Positions 34,447 to 43,364 of a DNA stretch of 64,000 bases are shown here, one piece after another. The DNA lies in NCBI GenBank assembly GCA_036960565.1, contig JBALXQ010000018.1, forward strand, positions 30,220 through 94,219, given 5' to 3'. The notes under the pieces were generated by a model. That model was given only the letters and a program-made list of their open reading frames with translations. It was not told the origin of the DNA and made no database searches. The position numbers and the translations under genes were made by a program. Each line of letters begins with the position of its first letter. Position 1 is the stretch's first letter. This DNA comes from Bermanella sp036960565 (GTDB lineage: Bacteria; Pseudomonadota; Gammaproteobacteria; Pseudomonadales; Oceanobacteraceae).

Positions 34447-34695
34447 ATGCGTTGTATATTTTGTGATAAATATATTTTAAAGGCCGACTCCACATTAGGG
34501 GCGCCGGTTACATTACCAGCCAGGGGCGTAGCTCATTCTGTCTGTGCCACACATGACCTTATGGCGCGACGGGTATTTGGCTCCATTGAGCTGGCGGATT
34601 TAAGTGAACAAGACCTGTATGAATTACGGGAATTGGTGCTTACTGAAATTAACCTAAGAGAGGGCAATAACTCTGAAGAAGTGGATTTATTTTAG
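34447..34695 (+). CDS. Small putative zinc-binding protein
   Basis: An 82-residue protein starting MRCIFCDKYILKADS. The C-x-x-C pair near the N-terminus and the A-H-S-V-C-A-T-H segment around residues 29-36 give two cysteines and two to three further Cys/His ligands, a likely structural zinc knuckle. The C-terminal half is an acidic helix (LSEQDLYELRELVLTEINLRE). No signal peptide. No family was recognised with confidence. It stands alone, without close partners. Confidence 0.62.
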   Translation: MRCIFCDKYILKADSTLGAPVTLPARGVAHSVCATHDLMARRVFGSIELADLSEQDLYELRELVLTEINLREGNNSEEVDLF

Positions 34696-35094
34696 TCGCC
34701 TCATACCCTCTAAATTTCTTTTGTATCCCCCCTGATTTCTCGTATTCTACACTAAGCTGCATTTTTATAGAGAATCAGCGCTAGATCGTAATCATTCATT
34801 TGGCCTTGCTGGCGCCTAGTTTGGCTGATGTCGTGTGTACATCTCCGAAGCCTTCAGAGCAGCGTTTTTATTCATGAAAGCAATAGCTTAAAAGCATAAA
34901 AACAATAGGGCATATATCCATCCTAACGAATTATAAAATTCCCTCCCCCCCAATTCTTAATTACCACTATAGCTAGGCTTTATGGGTTCTGATTGCTTAT
35001 TTGAACACAAGAGCAGTTATCTTCGTCTAGGCTTAAATCAAGTATGTTTACAACTTTTTAAGCAACCTCAAAATTCCTGACAAAAGGAAGGGTA
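34696..35094. other. Intergenic region upstream of the sensor locus
   Basis: About 400 bases between the small zinc-binding protein and the ABC-type binding protein. A weak long-range dyad (CTGATTTCTC with GAGAATCAG) lies near 34731-34779. Nothing else was recognised; it should hold the promoter of the binding-protein/kinase operon. Confidence 0.35.
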
Positions 35095-36051
35095 ATGACA
35101 ATTAGGCAGCTGTTGATAATTTGGCTTTTATGCGCTGTTTTTTTGCCAGCACAAGCAAAGCCATTTGTAGTGGGGATATCCACTTGGAATAGTTACCCAG
35201 GTTCGGTGGCTGGTTTCAAATCATCCTTAACCAAACAGGGATTGGTGGAAGGTAAAGATATTATATACATAGAGAAATCTGCCGGAGCCAATAAAGTAAA
35301 ACAAAGAGAAATTGCCAATTTGTTTAAGAAAAAGAAGGTGGATCTGGTGTACTCCCTTACCACCTCGGGCACTGTCATTATGAAAGATGTATTACCCGAA
35401 ACCACGCCTATCGTTTTTTCAATAGTTACTTTTCCTGCTGATGCAGGCCTCATTGAGTCATTCGAGTATTCATCGAATAACTTGGTGGGAACCAGTAATT
35501 ATATCCCTGAAAACTATTTCCATGAATTGTTACAAAGTGTGTTTCCTCATACTAAAAATGTGGCGATATTTCATCGTTTAGGTGAACCTAACTCAAAAAT
35601 ACAAGCCATTAACTTAAAACGACTCATGAAAAAAACCGGTGCCGATGTGAAGTTGGTGTCGGCTAAATCATTGGACGATTTAAATAATAAAGCTCAGTTA
35701 ATAATAAAAAAATTAAAACCAGAGGTTTTGGTCACCACCACTGATACGCTTATGCAAGGAGGAGGCGAAGAGGTATTAATTAAACTGGCGAAGAAACATA
35801 ATATTGCAGTATTAAGCTCCAATAAGAAGGGTATAGAGCTCGGGGCAACCTTGGGCCCCGTGGCCGATTTTAAAATTCTAGGTGCTATGTCGGGATTAAT
35901 GGCGGGCCGAGTATTAAAGCAAGGTATGTTGCCCACTCATATGGCTTCTAAAACTCAAGAGCCACCTTTAATTCTGGTGAATAGAGCTGCGCTGAGAAAA
36001 CTTAAGTTATCCATGCCAGAACATCTTGTTAATGTGAAATATGTGGATTAA
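35095..36051 (+). CDS. ABC_sub_bind-type periplasmic binding protein paired with a sensor kinase
   Basis: A 318-residue exported protein (signal peptide MTIRQLLIIWLLCAVFLPAQA) of the family that includes TrpX-like binding proteins. Segments are YPGSVAGFKSSLTKQGLVEG, YSLTTSGTVIMKDVLPETTPIVFSIV, VTTTDTLMQGGGEEV and LGAMSGLMAGRVLKQGM. The two-lobed fold binds a small ligand. There is no ABC permease or ATPase. Instead the gene overlaps the start of a hybrid histidine kinase by 11 bases, so translation is coupled. It probably delivers ligand information to the kinase's periplasmic domain, as binding-protein-assisted sensors do (inference). Confidence 0.85.
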   Translation: MTIRQLLIIWLLCAVFLPAQAKPFVVGISTWNSYPGSVAGFKSSLTKQGLVEGKDIIYIEKSAGANKVKQREIANLFKKKKVDLVYSLTTSGTVIMKDVLPETTPIVFSIVTFPADAGLIESFEYSSNNLVGTSNYIPENYFHELLQSVFPHTKNVAIFHRLGEPNSKIQAINLKRLMKKTGADVKLVSAKSLDDLNNKAQLIIKKLKPEVLVTTTDTLMQGGGEEVLIKLAKKHNIAVLSSNKKGIELGATLGPVADFKILGAMSGLMAGRVLKQGMLPTHMASKTQEPPLILVNRAALRKLKLSMPEHLVNVKYVD

Positions 36052-38791
36052 AAGAAAATTTAATTTAACCACAAAGTTAATATTAAGTACCGTCTTTGGA
36101 TTACTGGCAATTGTTTCTTTTGCTGCTTTTCTGGCAGACTTATCCCTGCAAAAAATACTACTTTCACAAATAGACAAAAATTTTAGTGGTCAGCTATTGG
36201 GGCTTAGCCAAAAAATTAATAGAGAAATTCAGCACAGCGAAAATACAGCTCGCGTTTTGGCGGGTAATCCAGCAATACGCGTGGCCCTAGATAAAGACAT
36301 TAGCCGGGGTATGAACAGTCAGTTAAACAAAATAATTTCATCTTACCCTGAGTTAAATTATTTGTTAATGGTTGATATCGATGCAGATATTTTTGCTATT
36401 AATACCATTAATCATGACAAACAAAAAATGCCTTCAGAAGTATTACTGTCTGAAACCATCACAGAGCATGCATTATATTTGCCGCTGCCAAAGGAACAGG
36501 CTATTCATAGCCAACCCGGTGCAGATGAATTTCTTGCCTTGCTTGAGCTTAAAGAGAGTTTAAGTATGTGGGTGGTGGCACCAATACAGGTGCGCGGCGA
36601 TGTAAAAGGCTGGTTGATTTTATCTTTACAATGGCAGCATTTGGTTGATGCATTATTACAGCAAGAAGAAACACTATTAAAAGATCAAGGAGTGGCCTTA
36701 AACAGTATTGGAATTTTGAATGCGGGTGGTGAGTTGGTACTGGGAAATTACAATCGAGTAGATAACTTGTTAGAGCGCTCCACCGAACTAGTATTGGGCG
36801 GAAGAAGCTTTGAGTTGGTGATGCAGTATCAAAATACCCAGGTAGAGAAATCATTAAGTTTGCAGCGTAAGCAGTTACTTTTAGTGGTGGTTCCGTTATT
36901 TGTTCTCATTATTTTCTCATTCTATTTTTTAGTGAAAAATCAGGTTCTAAACAGACTAAAAATATTGCTAAACGCCACCGAACGATTTTACAAAAATGAT
37001 CTTAAATACCGATTGGAAGTGAAGGGTAATGATGAAATATCGGGATTAATGCAGGCTTTTAATTCCATGGGCAAGCAAATACAAAAAGCCCAGATAACAC
37101 TTGAAGAAAAAGTAGCTGAACGTACTGAAGAGATTACCGATATTAATGTTCGTTTAACACATGCCTTGTCTTCTGCTGAACAAGCCAGCCTTGCCAAGAG
37201 TGAATTTTTAGCCAGTATGAGTCATGAAATTCGAACTCCAATGAATGGTGTATTAGGCATGCTTGGGTTATTGCTTAAAAGTGATTTGAGCGATGACCAA
37301 GCCCGTAAAGCTAATATAGCCAATTCAAGTGCTCAATCATTGTTGTCACTGATTAACGACATTCTAGATTTTTCTAAAGTAGAAGCGGGAAAGCTTGAAA
37401 TTGAAAGTATTGATTTTAATTTACGCAGTTTGTTATCTGAATTCACCGAAGCCATGGCGCTGCGTGCCTTCGAAAAAAATATTGAGATTATTTTAGATGT
37501 AAACAAAGTGAATGTGGCCATGGTAAAGGGAGATCCTGGGCGCATACGACAGGTACTAACCAATCTAGTAGGCAATGCCATTAAGTTCACCTCTGAAGGT
37601 GAAGTAGTTATCCGTGCCCGCTTGGTGTCTCACAAGGAAGGGTTGTTGCTTACTTGCTCTATTACCGACAGTGGTATTGGTATCCCTAATAATAAAATAT
37701 CGGGCCTATTTGATGTTTTTACCCAGGTAGATGCTTCAACCACTCGCCATTTTGGTGGTACCGGTTTGGGGCTGTCTATTGTAAAAAAGCTATGTGAGCT
37801 CATGGGGGGCGGTGTTCACGTTGAAAGTGAATTGGGCGAAGGCAGTAATTTCGAGTTTAATATTTTATTGGAAAAAAGTGAGCAAGCCATTCAGCTATTG
37901 CCTCAAGTAAGTCTAAAAGATTTATCTATATTAGTAGTAGATGATAACGCCACTAACCGAGATGTTATTCGTGGTCAGCTAGAAATGTGGGATGCGTCGG
38001 TTACTGAAACACAAAGCGCAAACGAGGCGCTGGCATTACTTGAGCGCAATCATCAAGATGGCATCGCGCTATTTGACCTAGCTTTACTGGATATGCAAAT
38101 GCCCGCCATGAGTGGCGCGGAGTTGGGTGAAAGAATTAAAAAAGATAGTCGCTTTAAAGAATTAAGAATGGTGATGATGTCGTCTTCTTTAAGTGAAGCT
38201 GGTGATGCCAAATATTTTTCATCCATCGGCTTTGACGGTTATTTTTCAAAACCGGTTACCCCTTCAGATTTATTTGATGCCTTAGCGGTTTTGGTAAGTG
38301 GTGGCGAGCTGTTAGATAAAGCGCAGCCACTTATTACCCACGGATACCTGCAAACGCTTTCTAAAGTCTTACCAGAACAAAAAGGCAAGGAACCTTCTTT
38401 GGTGAAAATTTTACTGGTAGAGGACAACCTGATTAATCAAGAAGTGGGTTTATCCATTTTGGCTGATTTAGGCTACCAACAAGTAAATGTGGCCGAAAAC
38501 GGACAAATGGCCATTGATATGATTAGAAGTAATTCTCTGAATAACGCGCCTTATGAACTTGTATTAATGGATTGTCAGATGCCGGTATTAGATGGTTATA
38601 GTGCCAGCGAGCAAATACGAGAAGGGGTGGCGGGAGATGCCATGACCGATATTTGCATCATTGCCATGACCGCCAATGCTATGAAAGACGATAAAGAAAA
38701 GTGCCTTAATGCGGGTATGTCTGACTATCTGAGCAAGCCCATTGACCCTGACAAACTAGGGCAAAAAATCCAGGAGTGGCTGGAAAAATAG
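36041..38791 (+). CDS. Hybrid sensor histidine kinase with two receiver domains
   Basis: A 916-residue inner-membrane kinase. Transmembrane helix 1 is near residues 10-32 and a periplasmic sensor domain of about 230 residues follows. Helix 2 (LLLVVVPLFVLIIFSFYFLV) is near 270-292, then HAMP and a coiled coil. HisKA carries the phospho-acceptor in SMSHEIRTPMNG (His near 394). The HATPase boxes are LVGNAIKFT, DSGIGIP and GGTGLGLSI. Receiver 1 (near 628-755) has VVDDNATNRDV and LALLDMQMP; receiver 2 (near 788-910) has LLVEDNLINQEVG and LVLMDCQMPVLDG. There is no HPt domain and no adjacent response regulator, so the phosphate goes to partners encoded elsewhere. Its start overlaps the binding-protein gene. 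Confidence 0.93.
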   Translation: MWIKRKFNLTTKLILSTVFGLLAIVSFAAFLADLSLQKILLSQIDKNFSGQLLGLSQKINREIQHSENTARVLAGNPAIRVALDKDISRGMNSQLNKIISSYPELNYLLMVDIDADIFAINTINHDKQKMPSEVLLSETITEHALYLPLPKEQAIHSQPGADEFLALLELKESLSMWVVAPIQVRGDVKGWLILSLQWQHLVDALLQQEETLLKDQGVALNSIGILNAGGELVLGNYNRVDNLLERSTELVLGGRSFELVMQYQNTQVEKSLSLQRKQLLLVVVPLFVLIIFSFYFLVKNQVLNRLKILLNATERFYKNDLKYRLEVKGNDEISGLMQAFNSMGKQIQKAQITLEEKVAERTEEITDINVRLTHALSSAEQASLAKSEFLASMSHEIRTPMNGVLGMLGLLLKSDLSDDQARKANIANSSAQSLLSLINDILDFSKVEAGKLEIESIDFNLRSLLSEFTEAMALRAFEKNIEIILDVNKVNVAMVKGDPGRIRQVLTNLVGNAIKFTSEGEVVIRARLVSHKEGLLLTCSITDSGIGIPNNKISGLFDVFTQVDASTTRHFGGTGLGLSIVKKLCELMGGGVHVESELGEGSNFEFNILLEKSEQAIQLLPQVSLKDLSILVVDDNATNRDVIRGQLEMWDASVTETQSANEALALLERNHQDGIALFDLALLDMQMPAMSGAELGERIKKDSRFKELRMVMMSSSLSEAGDAKYFSSIGFDGYFSKPVTPSDLFDALAVLVSGGELLDKAQPLITHGYLQTLSKVLPEQKGKEPSLVKILLVEDNLINQEVGLSILADLGYQQVNVAENGQMAIDMIRSNSLNNAPYELVLMDCQMPVLDGYSASEQIREGVAGDAMTDICIIAMTANAMKDDKEKCLNAGMSDYLSKPIDPDKLGQKIQEWLEK

Positions 38792-39002
38792 CCTGTTAAT
38801 AATTCAGCTAGACTTAATTTTAGATAACAAACCTGAGTGGCTCCTAGGAAACCTGACCCTCATGAATCCTAGGCTAAGGCGAATATTGTAAATTAATTGA
38901 TATATTTTTAATTTTTATGCAATCAATCGCTGTTCAGGCACGTCTTTAATACATATCGGGTGAAAATTACCTGATGCTCAGAGGTCCCACTAGGAAAACG
39001 TT

Positions 39003-39290
39003 ATGAACAATACTAAAAAGATAGCGGCAATTGCAGCCATGAGTACCCTTGGAATGATGATGGCAAGCGGCGCCAATGCTGTACCTGATCAACCAAAAAA
39101 CTGGGAAAAATGCGCAGGTATTGCCAAAGCGGGTAAAAATGACTGTGGCGCATTAGATGGCTCTCATGGTTGTGCTGGTCAATCCACTTTGGATAACGCC
39201 GATAGTGAATGGGTATATGTACCTCAAGGCTCTTGTGAAAAAATTGTGGGCGGCGTTGTGAAAAAAGTGAAGCCTGCTAAGACTTCATAG
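39003..39290 (+). CDS. bufA1: DUF2282 bufferin precursor peptide (BufA1-type)
   Basis: A 95-residue RiPP-type precursor with signal peptide KKIAAIAAMSTLGMMMASGANA. The mature part has the four conserved cysteines of DUF2282: WEKCAG, GKNDCG, SHGCAG and PQGSCEKI. In characterised bufferins an MNIO (DUF692) enzyme with a DUF2063 partner converts cysteines to thiooxazoles and the product sequesters copper in the periplasm (family knowledge). Here the DUF692 gene begins on the last base of the stop codon, so modification enzyme and precursor are translationally coupled. The ribosome binding site is AGGAAAACGTT. Copper buffering fits the copper-efflux operon elsewhere in the window. Confidence 0.88.
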   Translation: MNNTKKIAAIAAMSTLGMMMASGANAVPDQPKNWEKCAGIAKAGKNDCGALDGSHGCAGQSTLDNADSEWVYVPQGSCEKIVGGVVKKVKPAKTS

Positions 39291-40123
39291 TGAACGCTAT
39301 TCATGGGGTGGGGCTGGGCTTGCGCAGCCCCCACATTAAACACATTCTCGGGCACAAACCAAATGTGCCTTGGTTTGAATTACTGACCGATAACTGGTTG
39401 GATGCTTCTGGCATTGATGGCTTTTTATTGGATCAAATAGCCGAGCAATATCCGCTGACGTTACATGGCGTGTGCATGAACATAGCAGGTACTCAGGCAC
39501 TTAATTTTGAATACTTAACTCGGGTTAAGAGCCTGGCGCAGCGCTGTAATACCCATTGGATCTCAGATCACCTGGCCTTTAGCGCGGTTAATGGTAAACA
39601 GTTGCATGACTTGGCACCCATTCCCTATACCCATGAAGCCCTAATGCATGTGATCAATCGGGTAAATTGTATTCAGGATTTTTTGGGGCATAAATTATGT
39701 GTTGAAAATATTTCAGCTTATGTGGCTTATCAAGGGTCTAGCATGAGTGAGGCCGATTTTTTAAATGCTCTGGCCAGCGAAACTGGCTGCAGCATCTTGT
39801 TAGATGTAAACAACTTGTATGTGAATCAAAAGAATCTAGGCCAAGATGCTAAGCAGTTTATTGAAACGATCAACAATAAATATGTGAGTGAGATGCACCT
39901 GGGCGGGTATACCGATAAGGGTGAATTTTTACTAGACGCACACAATAACCCGGTAAGCGATCCTGTGTGGGAGCTTTATGAATTAGCCCTACAAAAAATG
40001 AGGGATGTACCGACTTTAATTGAATGGGATAACGACTTACCCGAGTTTTCCACTCTCTTGCAAGAACAACAAAAAGCCACGGCATTAATGAGTGAATACA
40101 GTGAAACCCGAATCTTCGCTTGA
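39290..40123 (+). CDS. bufB1: DUF692 multinuclear non-heme iron oxidase (MNIO, BufB1-type)
   Basis: A 277-residue TIM-barrel enzyme from a GTG start overlapping the precursor stop by one base. The metal-ligand regions typical of MNIOs are visible: GVGLGLRSPHIKHIL at the N-terminus, LTLHGVCMNIAG, HWISDHLAF, LCVENISAYV, ILLDVNNLYVNQ, EMHLGGYTDKGE and TLIEWDNDLP. Such enzymes use two or three iron ions and oxygen to oxidise precursor cysteines. The precursor immediately upstream and the DUF2063 gene downstream complete a canonical bufferin operon. Length is normal for the family. Confidence 0.92.
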   Translation: MNAIHGVGLGLRSPHIKHILGHKPNVPWFELLTDNWLDASGIDGFLLDQIAEQYPLTLHGVCMNIAGTQALNFEYLTRVKSLAQRCNTHWISDHLAFSAVNGKQLHDLAPIPYTHEALMHVINRVNCIQDFLGHKLCVENISAYVAYQGSSMSEADFLNALASETGCSILLDVNNLYVNQKNLGQDAKQFIETINNKYVSEMHLGGYTDKGEFLLDAHNNPVSDPVWELYELALQKMRDVPTLIEWDNDLPEFSTLLQEQQKATALMSEYSETRIFA

Positions 40124-40874
40124 GCAATACCAGCAATTATTTATGCAAGCCATGCTTAACGTAGATAGCAATGGTGAGGGAAATATGAGCCTCACTAATT
40201 CTTATTTGGCAGGCTCTATTGAAAAAATAATTGGCCCTGAAAAAAGAATTGAGGTTTATCAAACCAATTACCAATTGGCGCTGGTACGTTGTTTACAGTC
40301 GAGCTTCTTGCAAACCTTTAGAATTCTGGGTGAAGTGAGTTTTAATGCTATTGCGATGGAATATATTACTCTATACCCATCTCAATCAGAGAACTTAAAT
40401 GGTTACGGTGAAAAATTTCCTCAATTTGTCTCTAACAATTTTGAGCAAGAGAGAGAGGCCCGCTGGTTGAAGGATATTGCTCATTCTGATTATTTAAAAC
40501 AATGTTGTTATTATGCGAAAAATAATAGCTACTTTCCTTTGAATACCTTCATGAACATGCCAGTTGAAGTTCAGTTGTTAACTAAAATGAACCGTCAGCC
40601 TAGTTTATACCTGCAGGAATCCTTTTGGGATTTAGCCAATATAGACTTCATAACCAGTGAAAGCTCTACTTGTTTAAATGAAGACACAGCTTATTTTCTG
40701 TATTACCGAAATGAAGGCAAGGTACAAATTCGAGTGCTTGAAAAAAGTGTATTTGAGTTGCTGGCGCTCTTTAATCAAGATACCTGTATGAATGATTTAA
40801 ATGAAAAACAATTGGAAAAACTACCCATGTTAATTGGCGAGGGCTGGTTAAAAATGGCTGGTGCCATGTTATGA
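40092..40874 (+). CDS. bufC1: DUF2063 bufferin maturation partner (BufC1-type)
   Basis: A 260-residue DUF2063 protein, overlapping the end of the DUF692 gene by 32 bases and starting with GTG (a second in-frame GTG is three codons on). The N-terminal DUF2063 domain shows QQLFMQAMLN, YQTNYQLALVRCLQSSF and RILGEVSFNAIAMEYITLYP. The C-terminal part (DTAYFLYYRNEGKVQIRVLE, then VFELLALFNQ) resembles a precursor-recognition winged helix. It partners the MNIO and presents the precursor (family knowledge). It is followed after 10 bases by an ECF sigma factor gene. Confidence 0.85.
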   Translation: MNTVKPESSLEQYQQLFMQAMLNVDSNGEGNMSLTNSYLAGSIEKIIGPEKRIEVYQTNYQLALVRCLQSSFLQTFRILGEVSFNAIAMEYITLYPSQSENLNGYGEKFPQFVSNNFEQEREARWLKDIAHSDYLKQCCYYAKNNSYFPLNTFMNMPVEVQLLTKMNRQPSLYLQESFWDLANIDFITSESSTCLNEDTAYFLYYRNEGKVQIRVLEKSVFELLALFNQDTCMNDLNEKQLEKLPMLIGEGWLKMAGAML

Positions 40875-40884
40875 CCTTTAAAAT

Positions 40885-41379
40885 ATGAAAAGTTTAAATA
40901 AAGAAAGTTTAAATAAGTTGTATCGGTTTGGCATTGCCCTCACCGGTAGCCCGCAAGATTCAGAGGATGTTTTGCATACTGCCATAGAGCGATTTCTACG
41001 TAAAAACCCGCAGAATATTACCGAGAAAGAAGCGTTCATTCGCACCATAATGCGTAATTATTGGTATGACGAAATTCGCAAACAAAAGAATCACCAGGCC
41101 CATGTGGAATCTTTGCAGGTAGAGCAGGGTGACATGGATATTGATAAAGACCGCTTGGAAGACATTATTATTGATCAGCACGATTTTCAAAAGCATTGGC
41201 AGGCGTTACAGGCTCCGCAGCGAGAATTGTTATATATGCATTGTGTACTTGAATACAGTGCTCAAGAAATAGCAGATGAATTTAATTGCGCCCGCGGCAC
41301 CATATTGTCTCGTATACACAGGTTGAAAAAACAACTTCAGCAACTCTCAAGGCTCGCATCAAAGGGAGCGCTTTCATGA
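40885..41379 (+). CDS. ECF-type RNA polymerase sigma factor
   Basis: A 164-residue two-domain sigma-70 family factor. Region 2 includes DSEDVLHTAIERFLR and AFIRTIMRNYWYDEIRKQ. Region 4 has LQAPQRELLYMHCVLEYSAQ then EIADEFNCARGTILSRIHRL. It ends in an ATGA overlap with a membrane-anchored anti-sigma-like gene and follows the bufferin genes by 10 bases. It probably activates this operon on copper or related envelope stress; ECF control of bufferin operons is known (SigF in Caulobacter), though the anti-sigma type differs here. Confidence 0.9.
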   Translation: MKSLNKESLNKLYRFGIALTGSPQDSEDVLHTAIERFLRKNPQNITEKEAFIRTIMRNYWYDEIRKQKNHQAHVESLQVEQGDMDIDKDRLEDIIIDQHDFQKHWQALQAPQRELLYMHCVLEYSAQEIADEFNCARGTILSRIHRLKKQLQQLSRLASKGALS

Positions 41380-41987
41380 AAAATACAGTTAAAGAAAATG
41401 TGAATAGTCATTTGGATGAGTTTGAATTAAACATGGATCAGTTTGCTTCTTTGAATGCGTTGGAAAAAAGCATACTGTCTCCAACCCAAAAAAGAATTAA
41501 AAATCCAATACTGTGGTCGGTGGCTGCCAGTTTGTTAGTGGTTAGCTTGTTCTTCACAACCGTTTTGCCTAAGGGACAAAGCCAGCAGGAAATGATTTAT
41601 GCCATTGCTCAAGAAGTATCTTATAACCACTTAAAGTTCAAACCCTTAGAAGTGACTAACAACAACCTCACTAGAGTGACCGGTTATTTTGAAAAACTGG
41701 ACTTTAATCCTCTTGCCAGTTCTCAGGTGGCGGCGTTATCGAGTCGTTTAATTGGCGGGCGCTATTGTTCAATTAAAGGCAATATTGCAGCGCAACTGCG
41801 CATGCGGGATGAAAAAGGCGCGATTTCAACCCTATTTGAAAGTCGTTTTAATGCAGAAGACTTTGATTTTTTACCCAGAATTGAAAACCAGCAAGCTCCC
41901 GTTAAAGTGCATGTGGATGGTCAGCAGGTGAGATTGTGGGTGGAAAAAGGCTTAGTAATGGCTTTGGTAAACCCCATTTCAAAATAA
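41376..41987 (+). CDS. Single-pass membrane anti-sigma-like protein
   Basis: A 203-residue protein starting at the ATG at 41376, which overlaps the sigma-factor stop (ATGA); the longer open frame from 41286 lies inside the sigma gene. The N-terminal 45 residues are cytoplasmic and acidic. A single transmembrane helix follows (NPILWSVAASLLVVSLFFTTVL, near residues 47-68), then a periplasmic domain of about 130 residues with LIGGRYCSIKGNIAAQLRM. The topology and coupling to an ECF gene indicate an anti-sigma factor that senses the periplasm. It is not the six-helix NrsF/DUF1109 type described for Caulobacter, and lacks a clear zinc-binding motif. Confidence 0.72.
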   Translation: MKNTVKENVNSHLDEFELNMDQFASLNALEKSILSPTQKRIKNPILWSVAASLLVVSLFFTTVLPKGQSQQEMIYAIAQEVSYNHLKFKPLEVTNNNLTRVTGYFEKLDFNPLASSQVAALSSRLIGGRYCSIKGNIAAQLRMRDEKGAISTLFESRFNAEDFDFLPRIENQQAPVKVHVDGQQVRLWVEKGLVMALVNPISK

Positions 41988-42185
41988 TAGCCGCTGTAAT
42001 TCCTTCTTTTTGATAGAAAACTCTATCTAAAAGAAGAGAAGTAGGCGATTGATTTAACTCATTCAATTTCTGCGTAATAAAGCCCACTACCCCCTAGTGA
42101 GTACCTATAAAGTCCAATTACTAAAATCTCTCACCCCCTTAAAATATACCTATCTAATATTAGCCGTGAAAAAATAGAGGTCTTC

Positions 42186-42578
42186 ATGAAAGCTATGTTT
42201 AAAGAGTTGCTGGAAATGACAGAGCAGCAGGAACAGCCGCAACGACTGTTGTTCTTATTTGCCCAACCTGAAGGTCATAACGCCAAGAAAAGCAAAAAGC
42301 ACGTTAAGGGCCATATTGAAGCCGTCATGTGTGTGGATAAGTTACCTGAAGAGCTCACCACCTTTTCTGCCTTGGTTAAAGAAGCCGATAGCATCACAAA
42401 GGACTGGCAGTTTGTGTTTATCGCCGGTTTAAGTGGTCAAAATGGCGTTGCGCCCAGTGCAGATGATGCTGAGCCTTATCTTAACAAGATGAGCAATGAT
42501 CTAGCTGATGGCCAGGATCTAGGCCGATATGTCATTCTCGACCGTAATGAAAAGCCTATCGAAATGGCCGCGGTTTAA
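42186..42578 (+). CDS. Small conserved hypothetical protein
   Basis: A 130-residue cytoplasmic protein: MKAMFKELLEMTEQQEQPQR, LLFLFAQPEGHN, AVMCVDKLPEELTTFSALV, DWQFVFIAGLSGQNG and the C-terminus YVILDRNEKPIEMAAV. It resembles a short protein family in pseudomonads and relatives that I have seen loosely annotated as a ribonucleotide-reductase-associated subunit, but nothing here supports that role. It has no signal peptide or metal motif. Its last codons are repeated twice downstream in a 137-bp tandem repeat. Confidence 0.72.
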   Translation: MKAMFKELLEMTEQQEQPQRLLFLFAQPEGHNAKKSKKHVKGHIEAVMCVDKLPEELTTFSALVKEADSITKDWQFVFIAGLSGQNGVAPSADDAEPYLNKMSNDLADGQDLGRYVILDRNEKPIEMAAV

Positions 42579-42875
42579 CGTCCTCTCAAACATAGTCGTG
42601 TTGGTCGTCAAATCAGTTAAAGCAACATGGCTAGCTGTAGGCCTAGATTTAGGCCACTGTAGATTTTTCCATCCTAGACCGTGATGAAAAGCCTATTGAA
42701 ATGGCCGCGGTTTAACGTCCTCTCAAACATAGTCGTGTTGGTCGTCAAATCAGTTAAAGCAACACGGCTAGCTGTAGGCCTAGATTTAGGCGACTGTAGA
42801 TTTTTCCATCCTAGACCGCAATGAAAAACCTATTGAAATGGCTGCGGTTTAGCGTTCTCTCTAGCATAAAAGTGC
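42515..42875 (+). repeat. 137-bp tandem repeat carrying the 3' end of the preceding gene
   Basis: GACCG followed by AATGAAAA-like sequence recurs at 42540, 42677 and 42814, exactly 137 bases apart. Each copy encodes DR(N/D)EKPIEMAAV and a stop, but copies 2 and 3 lack the rest of the gene. Copies 1 and 2 share nearly all of the following spacer (AACGTCCTCTCAAACATAGT onward); copy 3 ends shortly after the stop. Differences in the third copy within the peptide are mostly silent. Confidence 0.85.
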
Positions 42876-42953
42876 CTGCTAACTGCCAGATTTAACATGG
42901 TGTAACAGGCCGACAACTCTTATTATTCGTGCATTCTTTGTCCCTCTACCAAC

Positions 42954-43364
42954 ATGGGGTTGTTTGTAATGCCGTCATCACCTTTTTTTGCTTCTCGTAT
43001 ATTTAAACTGGTTTCCCTGGCCATTTTTTCACTCGCTCTCGCTGCCTGTGATCAAGGGCCTGATCAGGAAACCCTGTTGCAAAATGCTCAAGCTGCGCAG
43101 CCTCAGGATCAACATATTGCTGATATCTATCAGCGCAGTTGTCGTGTCTGCCATGCAGTGGATGAGAGTACAGCCCCTCTAGTCGCGGATAAAAAAGCCT
43201 GGCAGCCAAGATTAGCCAAGGGCATGGATACCTTATTAAATAGCGTTATTAACGGTTATGGTGGCATGCCGCCGTTTGGCATGTGCATGGATTGCAATGC
43301 CGCTGAATTTGAGGCACTCATTCAATTTATGGCCAACGACTCTTCAATTCATGACCAAGGCTAA
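42954..43364 (+). CDS. Lipoprotein c-type cytochrome (cytochrome c5-like)
   Basis: A 136-residue class I cytochrome c. A signal segment ends in a lipobox-like L-A-L-A-A-C, so the protein may be lipid-anchored in the periplasm. The heme motif is CRVCH. The distal loop GGMPPFGMCMDCNAAEFEAL supplies the axial Met and the C-x-x-C pair that in cytochrome c5 forms a disulfide. It lacks an adjacent oxidase or dehydrogenase, except that two Tat-exported enzymes lie downstream, one a FAD oxidase separated by 250 bases. Confidence 0.87.
   Translation: MGLFVMPSSPFFASRIFKLVSLAIFSLALAACDQGPDQETLLQNAQAAQPQDQHIADIYQRSCRVCHAVDESTAPLVADKKAWQPRLAKGMDTLLNSVINGYGGMPPFGMCMDCNAAEFEALIQFMANDSSIHDQG

Noticed and set aside
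42515..42875. Regular repeats considered as a CRISPR array
   Set aside because: The unit is 137 bp with no short repeat/spacer structure, it includes coding sequence of the preceding gene, and no cas genes are present.
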